A stretch of 64,000 bases of DNA from Chitinophaga pinensis (lineage in GTDB: Bacteria; Bacteroidota; Bacteroidia; Chitinophagales; Chitinophagaceae), in assembly GCA_902167325.1 (NCBI GenBank), contig LR632930.1, forward strand, positions 1,178,001 through 1,242,000, written 5' to 3'. A program made the translations under genes and the position numbers. This document shows, piece after piece, positions 1-8,118 of the stretch; positions within the stretch are counted from its first letter, which is position 1, and each line of letters opens with the position of its first letter. The notes under the pieces were generated by a model. The model did no database searches, had not been told where the DNA came from, and saw nothing but the letters and a program-made list of their open reading frames with translations.

Positions 1-1
1 T

Positions 2-556
2 CATGGTGTAGTACTTTCAGCAGGACATAGCAATGCCACTTTTACAGAAGCCATGGCCGGGTTTGGTGCAGGCATCCGTACCGCCACACACCTGTTCAAT
101 GCCATGAGTCCTTTCCATCACCGTGATGTAGGGCTTCCCGGGGCAGTGTACCAGTCCGGTGCATTTGCCAGCATTATCCCCGATGGTATTCACGTCAGCT
201 ACGAAGCGCTTACGATCAGCAAAAAGATCATGGGAGAAAGGCTTTTCCTTATTACCGACGCGGTGGAGAAAAACGAAGGTGCCTATCCGCACATACGGCA
301 GAACGATCGGTTTACATTGCCCGACGGTACCCTTTCCGGCTCGGCTATTACGATGGCTGAAGGTATCCGCAACTGTGTGCAGCATGTGGGTATTTCACTG
401 GAAGAGGCTGTGCGTATGGCTACGGTATACCCTGCTAATGTAATGGGGTATAAAGATATCGGCGCCATCCGCGCAGGATATCGCGCTAACCTCACCCTGT
501 TAGACGAAGCAGGAAACAACGGAGGTGTGTATATCGACGGGCAATTCACTTTCTGA
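2..556 (+). CDS. nagA: N-acetylglucosamine-6-phosphate deacetylase, C-terminal part (gene cut by window edge)
   Basis: Open from the first bases of the window, so the N-terminal half lies outside. The product removes acetate from GlcNAc-6-phosphate to give glucosamine-6-phosphate in the cytoplasm, a step of amino-sugar and cell-wall recycling. Visible family motifs are AGHSNA with a metal/substrate His, HLFNAM with the second His, and LITDA carrying the catalytic Asp. The end, with GxIRAGYRANLTLLD, matches the usual amidohydrolase C-terminus that closes the small beta domain. A strong terminator follows 30 bases after the stop. The missing N-terminus cannot be judged; the visible part looks intact. 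Confidence 0.93.
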   Translation, partial: HGVVLSAGHSNATFTEAMAGFGAGIRTATHLFNAMSPFHHRDVGLPGAVYQSGAFASIIPDGIHVSYEALTISKKIMGERLFLITDAVEKNEGAYPHIRQNDRFTLPDGTLSGSAITMAEGIRNCVQHVGISLEEAVRMATVYPANVMGYKDIGAIRAGYRANLTLLDEAGNNGGVYIDGQFTF

Positions 557-586
557 CATACAGATTAATTTTAAGTTGATGAAACG

Positions 587-623
587 AAAACGGGCAGGGA
601 ACAAAAGTTCCTGCCCGTTTTTA
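587..623 (+). terminator. Rho-independent terminator after nagA
   Basis: An 11-bp stem (AACGGGCAGGx at 589-599 pairing with 609-619) and short loop followed by a T-run at 616-621. It lies 30 bases behind the nagA stop. Confidence 0.85.
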
Positions 624-640
624 CTTTTGGAATAACGCGG

Positions 641-907
641 TTAGTGCGTTGCCGGGATACTTTCAAATGCCGGCGTTTTCAGTTCTGCACAGATTACTGC
701 CGCCATGGCAGGTGTGCGGAGGTAAAACGTGTCGGGGAAAGAATCGCAGGGAAACGTGTCGCTTGGGAAAGAGTCGCATGGGAAGGTGTCTTTCTCATAC
801 ATAGTTACCGGGCGGGTTTTACCGGAAATGTTTCCGCTGCCGCCGAACGCCATCAGGGCACCCAGGCAGGCAAACAGCAGGCAGGGTAAAAGCATGGATT
901 TTTTCAT
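641..907 (-). CDS. Small secreted Phe/Pro/Cys-repeat protein, unknown function
   Basis: 88 residues. A clear signal peptide (MKKS then a hydrophobic run ending near AFGGS) is followed by a short mature part that contains a duplicated motif, DTFPCDSFPSD then DTFPCDSFPD, encoded by two 30-bp tandem units at 735-794. I recognise no family. The gene is last in a minus-strand run behind the sigma factor and the tethered barrel gene, 54 bases after the latter's stop, so it is probably co-transcribed. Two Cys in the repeats could form a disulfide or a metal site (inference). The start is chosen because the signal peptide begins there. It could be a structural or signalling peptide; confidence that it is a real gene is moderate, based on the signal peptide and operon position. 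Confidence 0.6.
   Translation of the reverse strand: MKKSMLLPCLLFACLGALMAFGGSGNISGKTRPVTMYEKDTFPCDSFPSDTFPCDSFPDTFYLRTPAMAAVICAELKTPAFESIPATH
735..794 (-). repeat. Two 30-bp tandem units inside the small secreted gene
   Basis: Units 735-764 and 765-794 both read GGGAAAGAxTCGCA...GGGAA.GTGTC on the plus strand. They encode the doubled Phe-Pro-Cys-Asp-Ser motif of the 88-residue protein. Confidence 0.7.
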
Positions 908-961
908 GGAGAAAAGGTTTTAATAATCTTATAGACGGGGTGGCCGGTAATGAAAGTTGGG

Positions 962-2518
962 TCAGCGCCCGTATTTCCGGAAAAAATAGCGGAGGTGCAG
1001 GGAAATGGAATGTTTACCGGGATAGGAAGGAGATGGAGTGTTTAGTTCCCCCCTTGCACCGCTTTCCAGTAACCGGATATTATACTGGAAGCCAACACGC
1101 CAGAGCGGTGTTATCTTGTAATCAGCCCCGGCGTGCCCCCCCATTCCCATCTGCCCGGGTATCATGGACTTGCGGAATTCGGGTGTCCCTTTAACGTCAG
1201 TGTGTACCGGTATAATGGTGGTCGAAAGTATTAATGTAGTATCCTTCCCGCCATGGTAAATGCGGTATTGGAGGCTTATGCCCGACGAAATTTCCCACTT
1301 ACGCCACTCCTTCACCACCAGAGCACCGGCAATAATATAGGCCGTATTACGTACCGTATAACGGGTGATACCACTGTCTGCCTTATAAGAAGCTCCAGTG
1401 TCACGGGAATTGAGTTTATAGTACCGGAAGTTAAAATCCGTTGCACTACCCGTCAGATATTGTGCTCCGGCAAAGGAGCGGAGTAGCAGCTGCTTACCCA
1501 GGGGAAATGAATATTCTGCCATCAGTCCGCCGCCATAGAAGTTCCCGGAGCCAATGGTGCCCATAGCACGAATGCTAAGATTACCCGGAACAGGAACCCA
1601 ATGCCTGGTTCGCGGGGTAAACGGGATGTATGACGGTGGTGTAATGGAAGGGAATTGCTGTAATGCCCTTCCGTTAATAGCCGTAAGTTGCCAGCCGGAC
1701 ACTTTGCCGGTATGTGGTACTGTGAAGGTATTAGCTGCATCCTCAGTTAAAGTGCTGCCGGGAGCATACTGCTGATTATTCATGAGTTGTCTATCAGAAG
1801 CGGTTGACTGGCCGGTTGCGTTCGACGTCATTCCAGATTCTCCTTTACCAGTTATTTGCTGAATACCGCTGTATTTCCCCTGACCGGGATTTCCGGATGA
1901 GGAAGGAGCGGAGACCTTTCCCTGGGGAGGCGGCTGATTATTACGGGTTACAGATTCATGCAGCGGCTTACCCGGAACTGTACTATGTGTGGATATCCGG
2001 AAAGTATCCGAGGCAGGGCTGGCAGGTTTTCCAGCGCTATTCTCCGGATTTTCAACTACTTGAAATGGCCATTGAAACGATGTTTTGTGCAGCTTGCCAG
2101 AAACCGGGAAGTAAGTGTGCACGGAATCCGTAATATTGATACGCTCCTTGTAAGCTATTGCTTCATGCTGATCACTACTCAATGGAGCCTTCTGCAACGA
2201 TGTATTTACCGCTTTCTCTGGGTGCATGTTTTGAGTAAGAACTGCCTTTGGTTCGGGGATAGCCGTTTCCAGCCATAATACGGCAGCGGTGAGGCCCACC
2301 AATGCCGCGGTTTCCACCAACATCGGCAAGTTGCCCCCTCCTTTACCCGGATCCGATTCCTGACCTGATATAGCCTCCGGATTATCAGGGATCGTGTCCA
2401 GTGTGGCACACAACTGATCCCACGACGCTTCTTTTTCGGAAGGGTCTGCAACCAACGGCTCCTGGTTTGCAGCGGCCGCTTTTAGCATTCGTTCAATATC
2501 TGGCAAACGGTTACGCAT
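962..2518 (-). CDS. Sigma-linked membrane protein: inner-membrane anchor, long linker and C-terminal beta-barrel-like domain
   Basis: 518 residues. Residues 1-64 are hydrophilic and presumably cytoplasmic; 65-86 form one membrane segment (LPMLVETAALVGLTAAVLWL); 90-300 are a low-complexity Gly/Ser/Pro/Asn-rich linker; 312-518 show alternating aromatic strands of an outer-membrane barrel (IGSGNFYGGGLMAEYSF ... ending in HSISLHLRYFF). Its start overlaps the sigma factor stop by 8 bases, implying translational coupling. The position is that of an anti-sigma factor, but I see no ZAS or FecR motif. Having both an inner-membrane helix and a barrel domain is unusual and could make the protein span the envelope (inference). 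The barrel may also be a periplasmic beta domain. The gene itself is certain, its function is not. Confidence 0.75.
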   Translation of the reverse strand: MRNRLPDIERMLKAAAANQEPLVADPSEKEASWDQLCATLDTIPDNPEAISGQESDPGKGGGNLPMLVETAALVGLTAAVLWLETAIPEPKAVLTQNMHPEKAVNTSLQKAPLSSDQHEAIAYKERINITDSVHTYFPVSGKLHKTSFQWPFQVVENPENSAGKPASPASDTFRISTHSTVPGKPLHESVTRNNQPPPQGKVSAPSSSGNPGQGKYSGIQQITGKGESGMTSNATGQSTASDRQLMNNQQYAPGSTLTEDAANTFTVPHTGKVSGWQLTAINGRALQQFPSITPPSYIPFTPRTRHWVPVPGNLSIRAMGTIGSGNFYGGGLMAEYSFPLGKQLLLRSFAGAQYLTGSATDFNFRYYKLNSRDTGASYKADSGITRYTVRNTAYIIAGALVVKEWRKWEISSGISLQYRIYHGGKDTTLILSTTIIPVHTDVKGTPEFRKSMIPGQMGMGGHAGADYKITPLWRVGFQYNIRLLESGARGELNTPSPSYPGKHSISLHLRYFFRKYGR

Positions 2519-3080
2519 TGCGTTTGATCAAAAATTCCTTTAATAGCCGCTTTCCCTCGGAAACATGCCATTTGGATGTTCCCGTGCTGATACCCAGCAT
2601 GGCGGCAATTTCTTTATGGGAATACCCCTCGATAACAAACAGGTTTACCGCCATCCGGGTGGCCGGTGGCAAAAAACGTAGCAGTTGCAACAATTCCTGG
2701 TAAGCAGCAGGCTCGTTTTTATCATGTACCTCCGTTTCCGGAAGTAACGATGTTTCGGCCTGCAGCCGCAGCTTGTTCTGCCGGAAGTAATCGGCAGCTG
2801 AATGGTGCATAATGCGCCGAAGCCAGCCTTCAAAACTCCCCGTCCCGTTAAATTGTGTTATCCTGGTAAATGCTCTCAGAAAACCATTGTTGAGTATGGT
2901 GACAGCCGCGTCCTGATCCTGAAATGTCCGCTTTACAACCATCATCATGCGGTCGTAAAAATGCATGTACAGCCGCTCCTGGCTCAAACGATCCTGCCGC
3001 CTGCAGCCATCCAGCCAGGCGGAAAATTCCTCCGGCAACGGTTGCGCCGGTTTTGTGATATGTGAATCATGGGTAGACAA
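2511..3080 (-). CDS. ECF-type RNA polymerase sigma factor
   Basis: 189 residues, typical size for the extracytoplasmic-function sigma-70 class. Region 2 is seen around residues 35-105 (LYMHFYDRMMMVVKRTF ... GSFEGWLRRIMHHSAADYFR) and region 4 at about 130-180 (LPPATRMAVNLFVIEGYSHKEIAAMLGISTGTSKWHVSEGK), the helix-turn-helix that reads the -35 element. It is first in a minus-strand operon with the tethered barrel gene, overlapping it by 8 bases, and the small secreted gene. It probably directs expression of envelope genes and of its own operon, with the barrel protein as its likely control partner (inference). Confidence 0.92.
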   Translation of the reverse strand: MSTHDSHITKPAQPLPEEFSAWLDGCRRQDRLSQERLYMHFYDRMMMVVKRTFQDQDAAVTILNNGFLRAFTRITQFNGTGSFEGWLRRIMHHSAADYFRQNKLRLQAETSLLPETEVHDKNEPAAYQELLQLLRFLPPATRMAVNLFVIEGYSHKEIAAMLGISTGTSKWHVSEGKRLLKEFLIKRNA

Positions 3081-3140
3081 GGACGCTATGATGGTATAGA
3101 CATCCCATTTTTGTCCGGAGGTTGGGTAGGTGGGGAAAAA

Positions 3141-3929
3141 TTATTTTCGGGTAACAAGGTAGTTATAGTCGTTCAGCAGTGTTTCCAGGAACTCCAGCGC
3201 CGGCATATCAGTCTGGATCTGCAGTACTTCTTTGATTTTGAAGGAGATACGTTCTGCCATTACGTAGTCTTTGCTCCGCTGCGTACTGTCGATCACTGAT
3301 TTTATCTTGCTGAGATCCCGGTCAGACAGGCGGAGGATCTGGGGGAAAGTGGCCTGATAGTTATCTTGTGCGATTTCCCGGAAAATGGTATCCTCCAGCC
3401 TGTGGCGTTGCCTTGTACGTACCAGTATGGTGCCCGCAGCCATATCACCAAGGCGCTGGTTAAGCGGGGAACGTAAAACCATTACGATGGGGATCATACC
3501 GATGATGAGTACCATCAGGGCCGTAAAAGGTGATGTTTCGGAGAGGATAGCGCCAATGAGAAGCATCGACAGCAGTGGAGACTCTATCAGGCGGAACATC
3601 CAGCGTAACAGCACCTGGCTGATGCTGGGAACATTGCCCATAAGACTAACTACTTTCACATCCATGATCCGCTTGCCAAGGCTCTGGCCCCGCATCAACA
3701 GCTCGGATATGAGATAATATAAGGATATTGGGATGCCGATCACCAGGGTCAATACCACATTATTGGTCTGAGAATCAAAATCCGCTTTATTAATCAGGTA
3801 AAGTGCAACTAAAACATATGCCCCCCTGATCAGCAGGTCGAGCAGGTAAGCCACGAGGCGCCGGCCCATATCGGCAGCCTCAAACTCAAGATCTATGTTG
3901 AATACGGTAGGGATTTTAATATTAGGCAT
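3141..3929 (-). CDS. RDD-family integral membrane protein
   Basis: 262 residues from the ATG at 3927-3929; an upstream TTG would add two residues but is less likely. The N-terminus has the RDD signature: D-x-G-R-R-L-V-A-Y-L-L-D at about 20-31, then several membrane segments (RGAYVLVALYLI, VVLTLVIGIPISLYYLI, a cluster at 125-155 with LIIGMIPIVMVL) and the conserved RGQSLGKRIMDVKV. The C-terminal 90 residues are soluble and helical. RDD proteins are poorly characterised; some are ion transporters, others accompany enzymes. It is transcribed divergently from the SpoIIM-like gene with only 57 bases between, a pairing common beside MoxR clusters in Bacteroidota. Confidence 0.85.
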   Translation of the reverse strand: MPNIKIPTVFNIDLEFEAADMGRRLVAYLLDLLIRGAYVLVALYLINKADFDSQTNNVVLTLVIGIPISLYYLISELLMRGQSLGKRIMDVKVVSLMGNVPSISQVLLRWMFRLIESPLLSMLLIGAILSETSPFTALMVLIIGMIPIVMVLRSPLNQRLGDMAAGTILVRTRQRHRLEDTIFREIAQDNYQATFPQILRLSDRDLSKIKSVIDSTQRSKDYVMAERISFKIKEVLQIQTDMPALEFLETLLNDYNYLVTRK

Positions 3930-3986
3930 TATCAAATTTAAAATTTATTATATTTTCACTCCGTTATTTTTTATCTCCGGTACCGC

Positions 3987-4973
3987 ATGAGAGAATCTTC
4001 ATTCATTAAACGTAACCTTGTCCGCTGGAAGAAAATCCGGGAAGAGCCCACCGAAGACCCGGATGTGATGGCAGAACGGTTTACTTCCCTCGTAGACGAT
4101 CTTGCCTACGCCAAAACATTTTACGCGCACAGTAAGGTGACCGGGTATATTAATGGGATGGCCGCCGCCATTTTCCAACGTATATATCGCGACCATCAGG
4201 GCGACAAGGACCGATTCCGTAATTTTTTCCGATATCAGCTACCGCTGCTTATCCGGAAGCATCACCGTATTTTCCTTTTTACGTTTTGCTATTTCCTCCT
4301 GTTTTGCATTCTGGCCGCATTTTCATCTGCTCATGACGATACGTTTATCCGCGGCGTGCTGGGTGATGATTATGTGAATATGACGGAAGAGAACATTGCC
4401 GCCGGAGATCCTTTCGGGGTATATAAAGATGAAAACCCCTGGCTGATGTGGCTGCGGATCGGATTCAACAACATCCGTGTATCCATGTTCTGCTTCGTGA
4501 GCGGAATACTTTTTTCGGCTGGTACTTTGTGGGTGCTGTTCAGGAACGGTATTATGCTTGGCTCGTTCCAGTATATGTTTTTCGCGAAAGGGCTCGGGCT
4601 GCAGTCTGTACTCGTAATCTGGATACATGGCACCTTGGAGATCTCGTCTATCGTGATTGCCGGAAGTGCCGGGGTAATTATGGGTAACAGTCTGTTGTTT
4701 CCCGGTACCTATTCCCGCAAGGAGTCCCTGAAGCGGGGTGCACTGGAAGGTGTAAAAATCATAACAGCGTTAGTACCCATTTTTGTGGTGGCTGCCTTCC
4801 TCGAAAGCTTTGTGACCCGGCATACCGAGATGCCCATGGCCATCAGCATCTTCATCCTTGCAGCTTCAGCAATATTTATGATCTGGTATTTTGTATGGTA
4901 TCCCATTCGTGTGCAGAAAATGGGCTACCGCCTCGATATGGACAGCAAACTGATTAAACCCGCCGCCGCATGA
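3987..4973 (+). CDS. SpoIIM-family (DUF95) membrane protein
   Basis: 328 residues. About 100 soluble N-terminal residues (FIKRNLVRWKKI...) precede membrane segments near 97-115 (IFLFTFCYFLLFCILAAF), 165-190, 205-230 (GLQSVLVIWIHGTLEISSIVIAGSAG), 250-275 and 285-310. The HGTLEISSIVIAG stretch is the most conserved part of the stage II sporulation protein M family. Bacteroidota do not sporulate; there the family sits with MoxR ATPases and DUF58 proteins, as here. First gene of a five-gene operon; its stop overlaps the next start by 4 bases (ATGA). The role in the complex is unknown. Confidence 0.88.
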   Translation: MRESSFIKRNLVRWKKIREEPTEDPDVMAERFTSLVDDLAYAKTFYAHSKVTGYINGMAAAIFQRIYRDHQGDKDRFRNFFRYQLPLLIRKHHRIFLFTFCYFLLFCILAAFSSAHDDTFIRGVLGDDYVNMTEENIAAGDPFGVYKDENPWLMWLRIGFNNIRVSMFCFVSGILFSAGTLWVLFRNGIMLGSFQYMFFAKGLGLQSVLVIWIHGTLEISSIVIAGSAGVIMGNSLLFPGTYSRKESLKRGALEGVKIITALVPIFVVAAFLESFVTRHTEMPMAISIFILAASAIFMIWYFVWYPIRVQKMGYRLDMDSKLIKPAAA

Positions 4974-5890
4974 ACATGTTGAAGACAGTGCTGCTCCTCA
5001 TACTGTTGGCGGCCAGCGGTAACGCAGTGGCGCAGCAACCTTCCCGGCAGTCCGATACCATGGAATATCGGATGCTCGACTCTGCTGATGCCGATAATAT
5101 TGCATTACCTAATGATGATCTGGCTGAATCTACGATCGATACCGGAATATTAAATGGAGCGGATGGTGAAGATGTGGAAATGGACGAAGAGAATATGACG
5201 ATTGCAGATAAAATGCGTCATGGGTTAATCCCGCATTCCCTGTACGACCGCCAACCTGTTGATGGTTTCGATGAGAGCTCGCAGATGCGCCTTACCCCGC
5301 GTAACCCTGATTCTGCCGCACTGGCAAAGATCAGAAATGATAAGGATTTCCAATATCCGCCATATAAACCTACGGGAGACAGAAGGCCGCAATGGCTTAA
5401 GAACATTGCGGCATGGGCAGCGGCGAATTTTGATAATATCCGGATTGCATTTTTCTGTTCACTGGGCCTTCTGCTGATCGTTGCTATCATCCTCTTCATG
5501 AATAAGAACGATATCCCCGTTTTCAGATGGAGGTCAAGGAAGAAAAACTTACCAGGTGAAACTGTAGAAGAGGTTACTGTGGCCGACCTGGAGGAGATGG
5601 CCCGCCTCGCACGAAGTGCAGGGCAGCTGCGGGAGGCGGTTCGTTTACGGTACCTGCATACCCTTCAGTTGCTGGAAAGCGCCGGACTGATTGCCAGAGC
5701 GAAAGACAAAACGAACATGGATTACCTCCGCGAGCTGGGGCGTACCACTTTCCATCAGTCATTTGCCGCCATCACACTGCAATATGAATACGTTTGGTAC
5801 GGGAAGATGCCGCTCAGCGAATCACAGTTCGGACGGGTAAACGCAGCTTTCGACGATTTTAAACATTCCTTATCCAATCAACCGCAGTGA
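4970..5890 (+). CDS. DUF4129-type membrane-anchored protein
   Basis: 306 residues. Signal peptide 1-21 (ends NAVAQ), an acidic periplasmic part to about residue 155, one membrane helix at 157-177, then a cytoplasmic domain 205-300 with LARSAGQLREAVRLRYLHTLQLLESAGLI, the DUF4129 signature found in proteins of MoxR/DUF58 clusters. It overlaps both neighbours by 4 bases, so translation is coupled throughout. Such proteins are thought to work with the ATPase and von Willebrand-like proteins in envelope or metal-dependent complex assembly; the exact job is not known. Confidence 0.8.
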   Translation: MNMLKTVLLLILLAASGNAVAQQPSRQSDTMEYRMLDSADADNIALPNDDLAESTIDTGILNGADGEDVEMDEENMTIADKMRHGLIPHSLYDRQPVDGFDESSQMRLTPRNPDSAALAKIRNDKDFQYPPYKPTGDRRPQWLKNIAAWAAANFDNIRIAFFCSLGLLLIVAIILFMNKNDIPVFRWRSRKKNLPGETVEEVTVADLEEMARLARSAGQLREAVRLRYLHTLQLLESAGLIARAKDKTNMDYLRELGRTTFHQSFAAITLQYEYVWYGKMPLSESQFGRVNAAFDDFKHSLSNQPQ

Positions 5891-7137
5891 GAAACCGCAA
5901 CATCATCATAGGACTGATATTGGTCATCGTAGCGCTGTTTGTACTGATGCTGTTGGGGATCGGGCATTTTGCCGCCCCCGTACTCAGCAGAGGGCAAGAT
6001 GCGCGATATATCCGTTCAGCGGTGCATTATGGCAATAAAAGCGAAACTGCATATGGCTGTAAAGCCGCTTATTCCCTGCTCGACGGTTATTTCAACGGCC
6101 GCTCACCACGCAGCGTAACACGCCCTTTCGCCTATACCTACCGCAAAACCAAAAACCTTGAAGGCAATAATTCAATTTACATTGCAGTAGCCACTCAGCT
6201 TCACCTCACAGAGAAGGATGCTGAAGACATGGCGGCTTACGTATACAATGGTAATCAGCTTGTATTGGTCGTTGAAAGCACCGATTCATTGCTGGAGAAA
6301 ACATTCGGGTTCAAAACATCGGAATCAACTTTCGAAATAGAACCTTCATCAGCTGTTCAGCGTTTTGTGAATCCTGCTTTTGCTCCTGATACCGTGTTTT
6401 CGGGGAAAGGCCTCCCTATGAACAGTCATTTGCTGCTGGAGGAGAGCGATACTGCCGTTGTCACGGTCCTGGGCAATAATGCACAGCATCAGCCAAACTT
6501 CTTCCGCATACAGCATGGTGAAGGGCAGGTTTTCGTATTGCTTAATCCAATGGCGTGGACCAACTCCTGGCTGCTGGAGAATGATAATGTACAGGCTCTG
6601 GGCTGGCAAATGGCTTACCTGCGTATGCATGCTGATCATGTGTATTGGGATGAGTTTTACAAATACCAGAAGTCGGCCCGCACTTCCGATAACTTCTCCG
6701 ATATGCAGGTGATGCTCAAACACCCGCCACTGAAGTGGGCGCTTTGGCTGAGCATTTTGCTGCTGGGGCTTTACATCTTCAGCGAAAGCAAACGTCGGCA
6801 GCGTATTATCCCTGATATGCCGAAGCTCCGTAATAACTCGCTTGACTTCGCGGAAACCCTCGGCCGCCTGTATTACCTGCATCACAACAATACCAATCTG
6901 GCTCAGAAAATGGCCCAGCACCTGCTCGAATACATTCGGCAGCATTACTTCCTCAATACCGCACAGATCAATGCCGAATTTATTACCGGGCTGTCCCGTA
7001 AATCAGGACATCCGCGGGAATTCATCGAAGGCATGATGCAAATGGTGATGGACGTGCGCCTGGGCGGACATGTCGATGATGAATACTTACATAATTTTTA
7101 TAACAGCATCAATCAATTCTATCAAAATTCGAAATAA
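5887..7137 (+). CDS. DUF4350-domain membrane protein
   Basis: 416 residues, starting with GTG at 5887 in a GTGA overlap with the previous stop; no ATG fits as well. A membrane helix at about 6-24 is followed by a periplasmic DUF4350-like region (AYGCKAAYSLLDGYF ... VYNGNQLVLVVEST), a second helix near 284-302 (WALWLSILLLGLYIF) with a basic stop (ESKRRQRI), and a helical cytoplasmic tail. The stop overlaps the MoxR ATG by one base. The organisation matches the middle gene of Bacteroidota MoxR operons. Function unassigned. Confidence 0.8.
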   Translation: MRNRNIIIGLILVIVALFVLMLLGIGHFAAPVLSRGQDARYIRSAVHYGNKSETAYGCKAAYSLLDGYFNGRSPRSVTRPFAYTYRKTKNLEGNNSIYIAVATQLHLTEKDAEDMAAYVYNGNQLVLVVESTDSLLEKTFGFKTSESTFEIEPSSAVQRFVNPAFAPDTVFSGKGLPMNSHLLLEESDTAVVTVLGNNAQHQPNFFRIQHGEGQVFVLLNPMAWTNSWLLENDNVQALGWQMAYLRMHADHVYWDEFYKYQKSARTSDNFSDMQVMLKHPPLKWALWLSILLLGLYIFSESKRRQRIIPDMPKLRNNSLDFAETLGRLYYLHHNNTNLAQKMAQHLLEYIRQHYFLNTAQINAEFITGLSRKSGHPREFIEGMMQMVMDVRLGGHVDDEYLHNFYNSINQFYQNSK

Positions 7138-8117
7138 TGGATATTAACACCTTTGAGCCGCGTACCGACCTGGCCGACCTCCACGAGGCCGTTGCAGCCA
7201 TCCGCAGCGAGATCGCCAAAGTAATTGTAGGGCAGCATCAGCTGATAGACTTGCTGATGACGGGAATGCTGGCCAATGGGCATATACTGGTGGAAGGCGT
7301 CCCGGGAGTCGCCAAAACACTGGCTGCCAAATTGCTGGCAGGCACGATCGACGCGAAATTTTCCCGTATTCAGTTTACCCCTGATCTTATGCCGGCCGAC
7401 GTGCTGGGAACGTCCATCTTCAACCCGCAAAGCAAGGAATTCGAATACAAGAAAGGTCCCATTTTTGGTAATATCATCCTGATCGATGAAATCAACCGTG
7501 CCCCGGCTAAAACACAGGCAGCGTTGTTTGAAGTAATGGAAGAACGGCAAATCACCAACGATGGTGTGTCGCACAAACTGGATGCTCCTTTTATGGTAGT
7601 GGCCACACAGAACCCCATAGAGCAGGAAGGTACTTATCGCCTGCCGGAGGCCCAGCTGGACCGTTTCCTTTTCAAAGTGGAAGTGAAATACCCTTCCCTG
7701 CAGGACGAAATAGGCATCCTCCAGTCGGCCAATGAACAAGGGGGCGATCATGCCGCCGTGCAGCATATGAAGCCGGTGGTGAGTGCATCTACCGTGATCC
7801 GCCTGCAACAGAAAGTACGCACTATCCTCATGGAAGAAAAACTGCTCAACTATGTGGCTGCACTGGTGAACCAGACACGCAACAATCCCGGTATTTACCT
7901 CGGAGCATCGCCCCGTGCTTCCATTGCAGTCATGAACTGCGCCAAGGCCGTGGCAGTAATGAACCGTCGTGATTTCGTAACGCCCGACGATGTGGTATAC
8001 ATACTTCCACATGTATTACGCCACCGTATCATCCTCACGCCAGAGCGTGAAATGGAAGGCATTACCCCAGATGAAGTCATCGCAGAAATTCTCAAAGCTG
8101 TAGAAGTACCCAGATAA
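7137..8117 (+). CDS. MoxR-family AAA+ ATPase
   Basis: 326 residues, usual size. Walker A at 54-61 (GVPGVAKT), Walker B at 113-118 (IILIDEINRAPAKTQAAL), the pore/sensor stretch VVATQNPIEQEGTYRLPEAQLDRF and a C-terminal lid with GASPRASIAV. MoxR ATPases act as chaperones that help assemble or insert cofactors into partner protein complexes, usually with a DUF58/von Willebrand protein encoded next to them, as here. Fourth gene in the operon, overlapping its neighbour by one base and one base short of the next ATG. Confidence 0.95.
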   Translation: MDINTFEPRTDLADLHEAVAAIRSEIAKVIVGQHQLIDLLMTGMLANGHILVEGVPGVAKTLAAKLLAGTIDAKFSRIQFTPDLMPADVLGTSIFNPQSKEFEYKKGPIFGNIILIDEINRAPAKTQAALFEVMEERQITNDGVSHKLDAPFMVVATQNPIEQEGTYRLPEAQLDRFLFKVEVKYPSLQDEIGILQSANEQGGDHAAVQHMKPVVSASTVIRLQQKVRTILMEEKLLNYVAALVNQTRNNPGIYLGASPRASIAVMNCAKAVAVMNRRDFVTPDDVVYILPHVLRHRIILTPEREMEGITPDEVIAEILKAVEVPR

Positions 8118-8118
8118 C

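Noticed and set aside
3987..4973. Sporulation gene
   Set aside because: SpoIIM-like family member in a MoxR cluster; Bacteroidota do not sporulate and no other sporulation gene is present.
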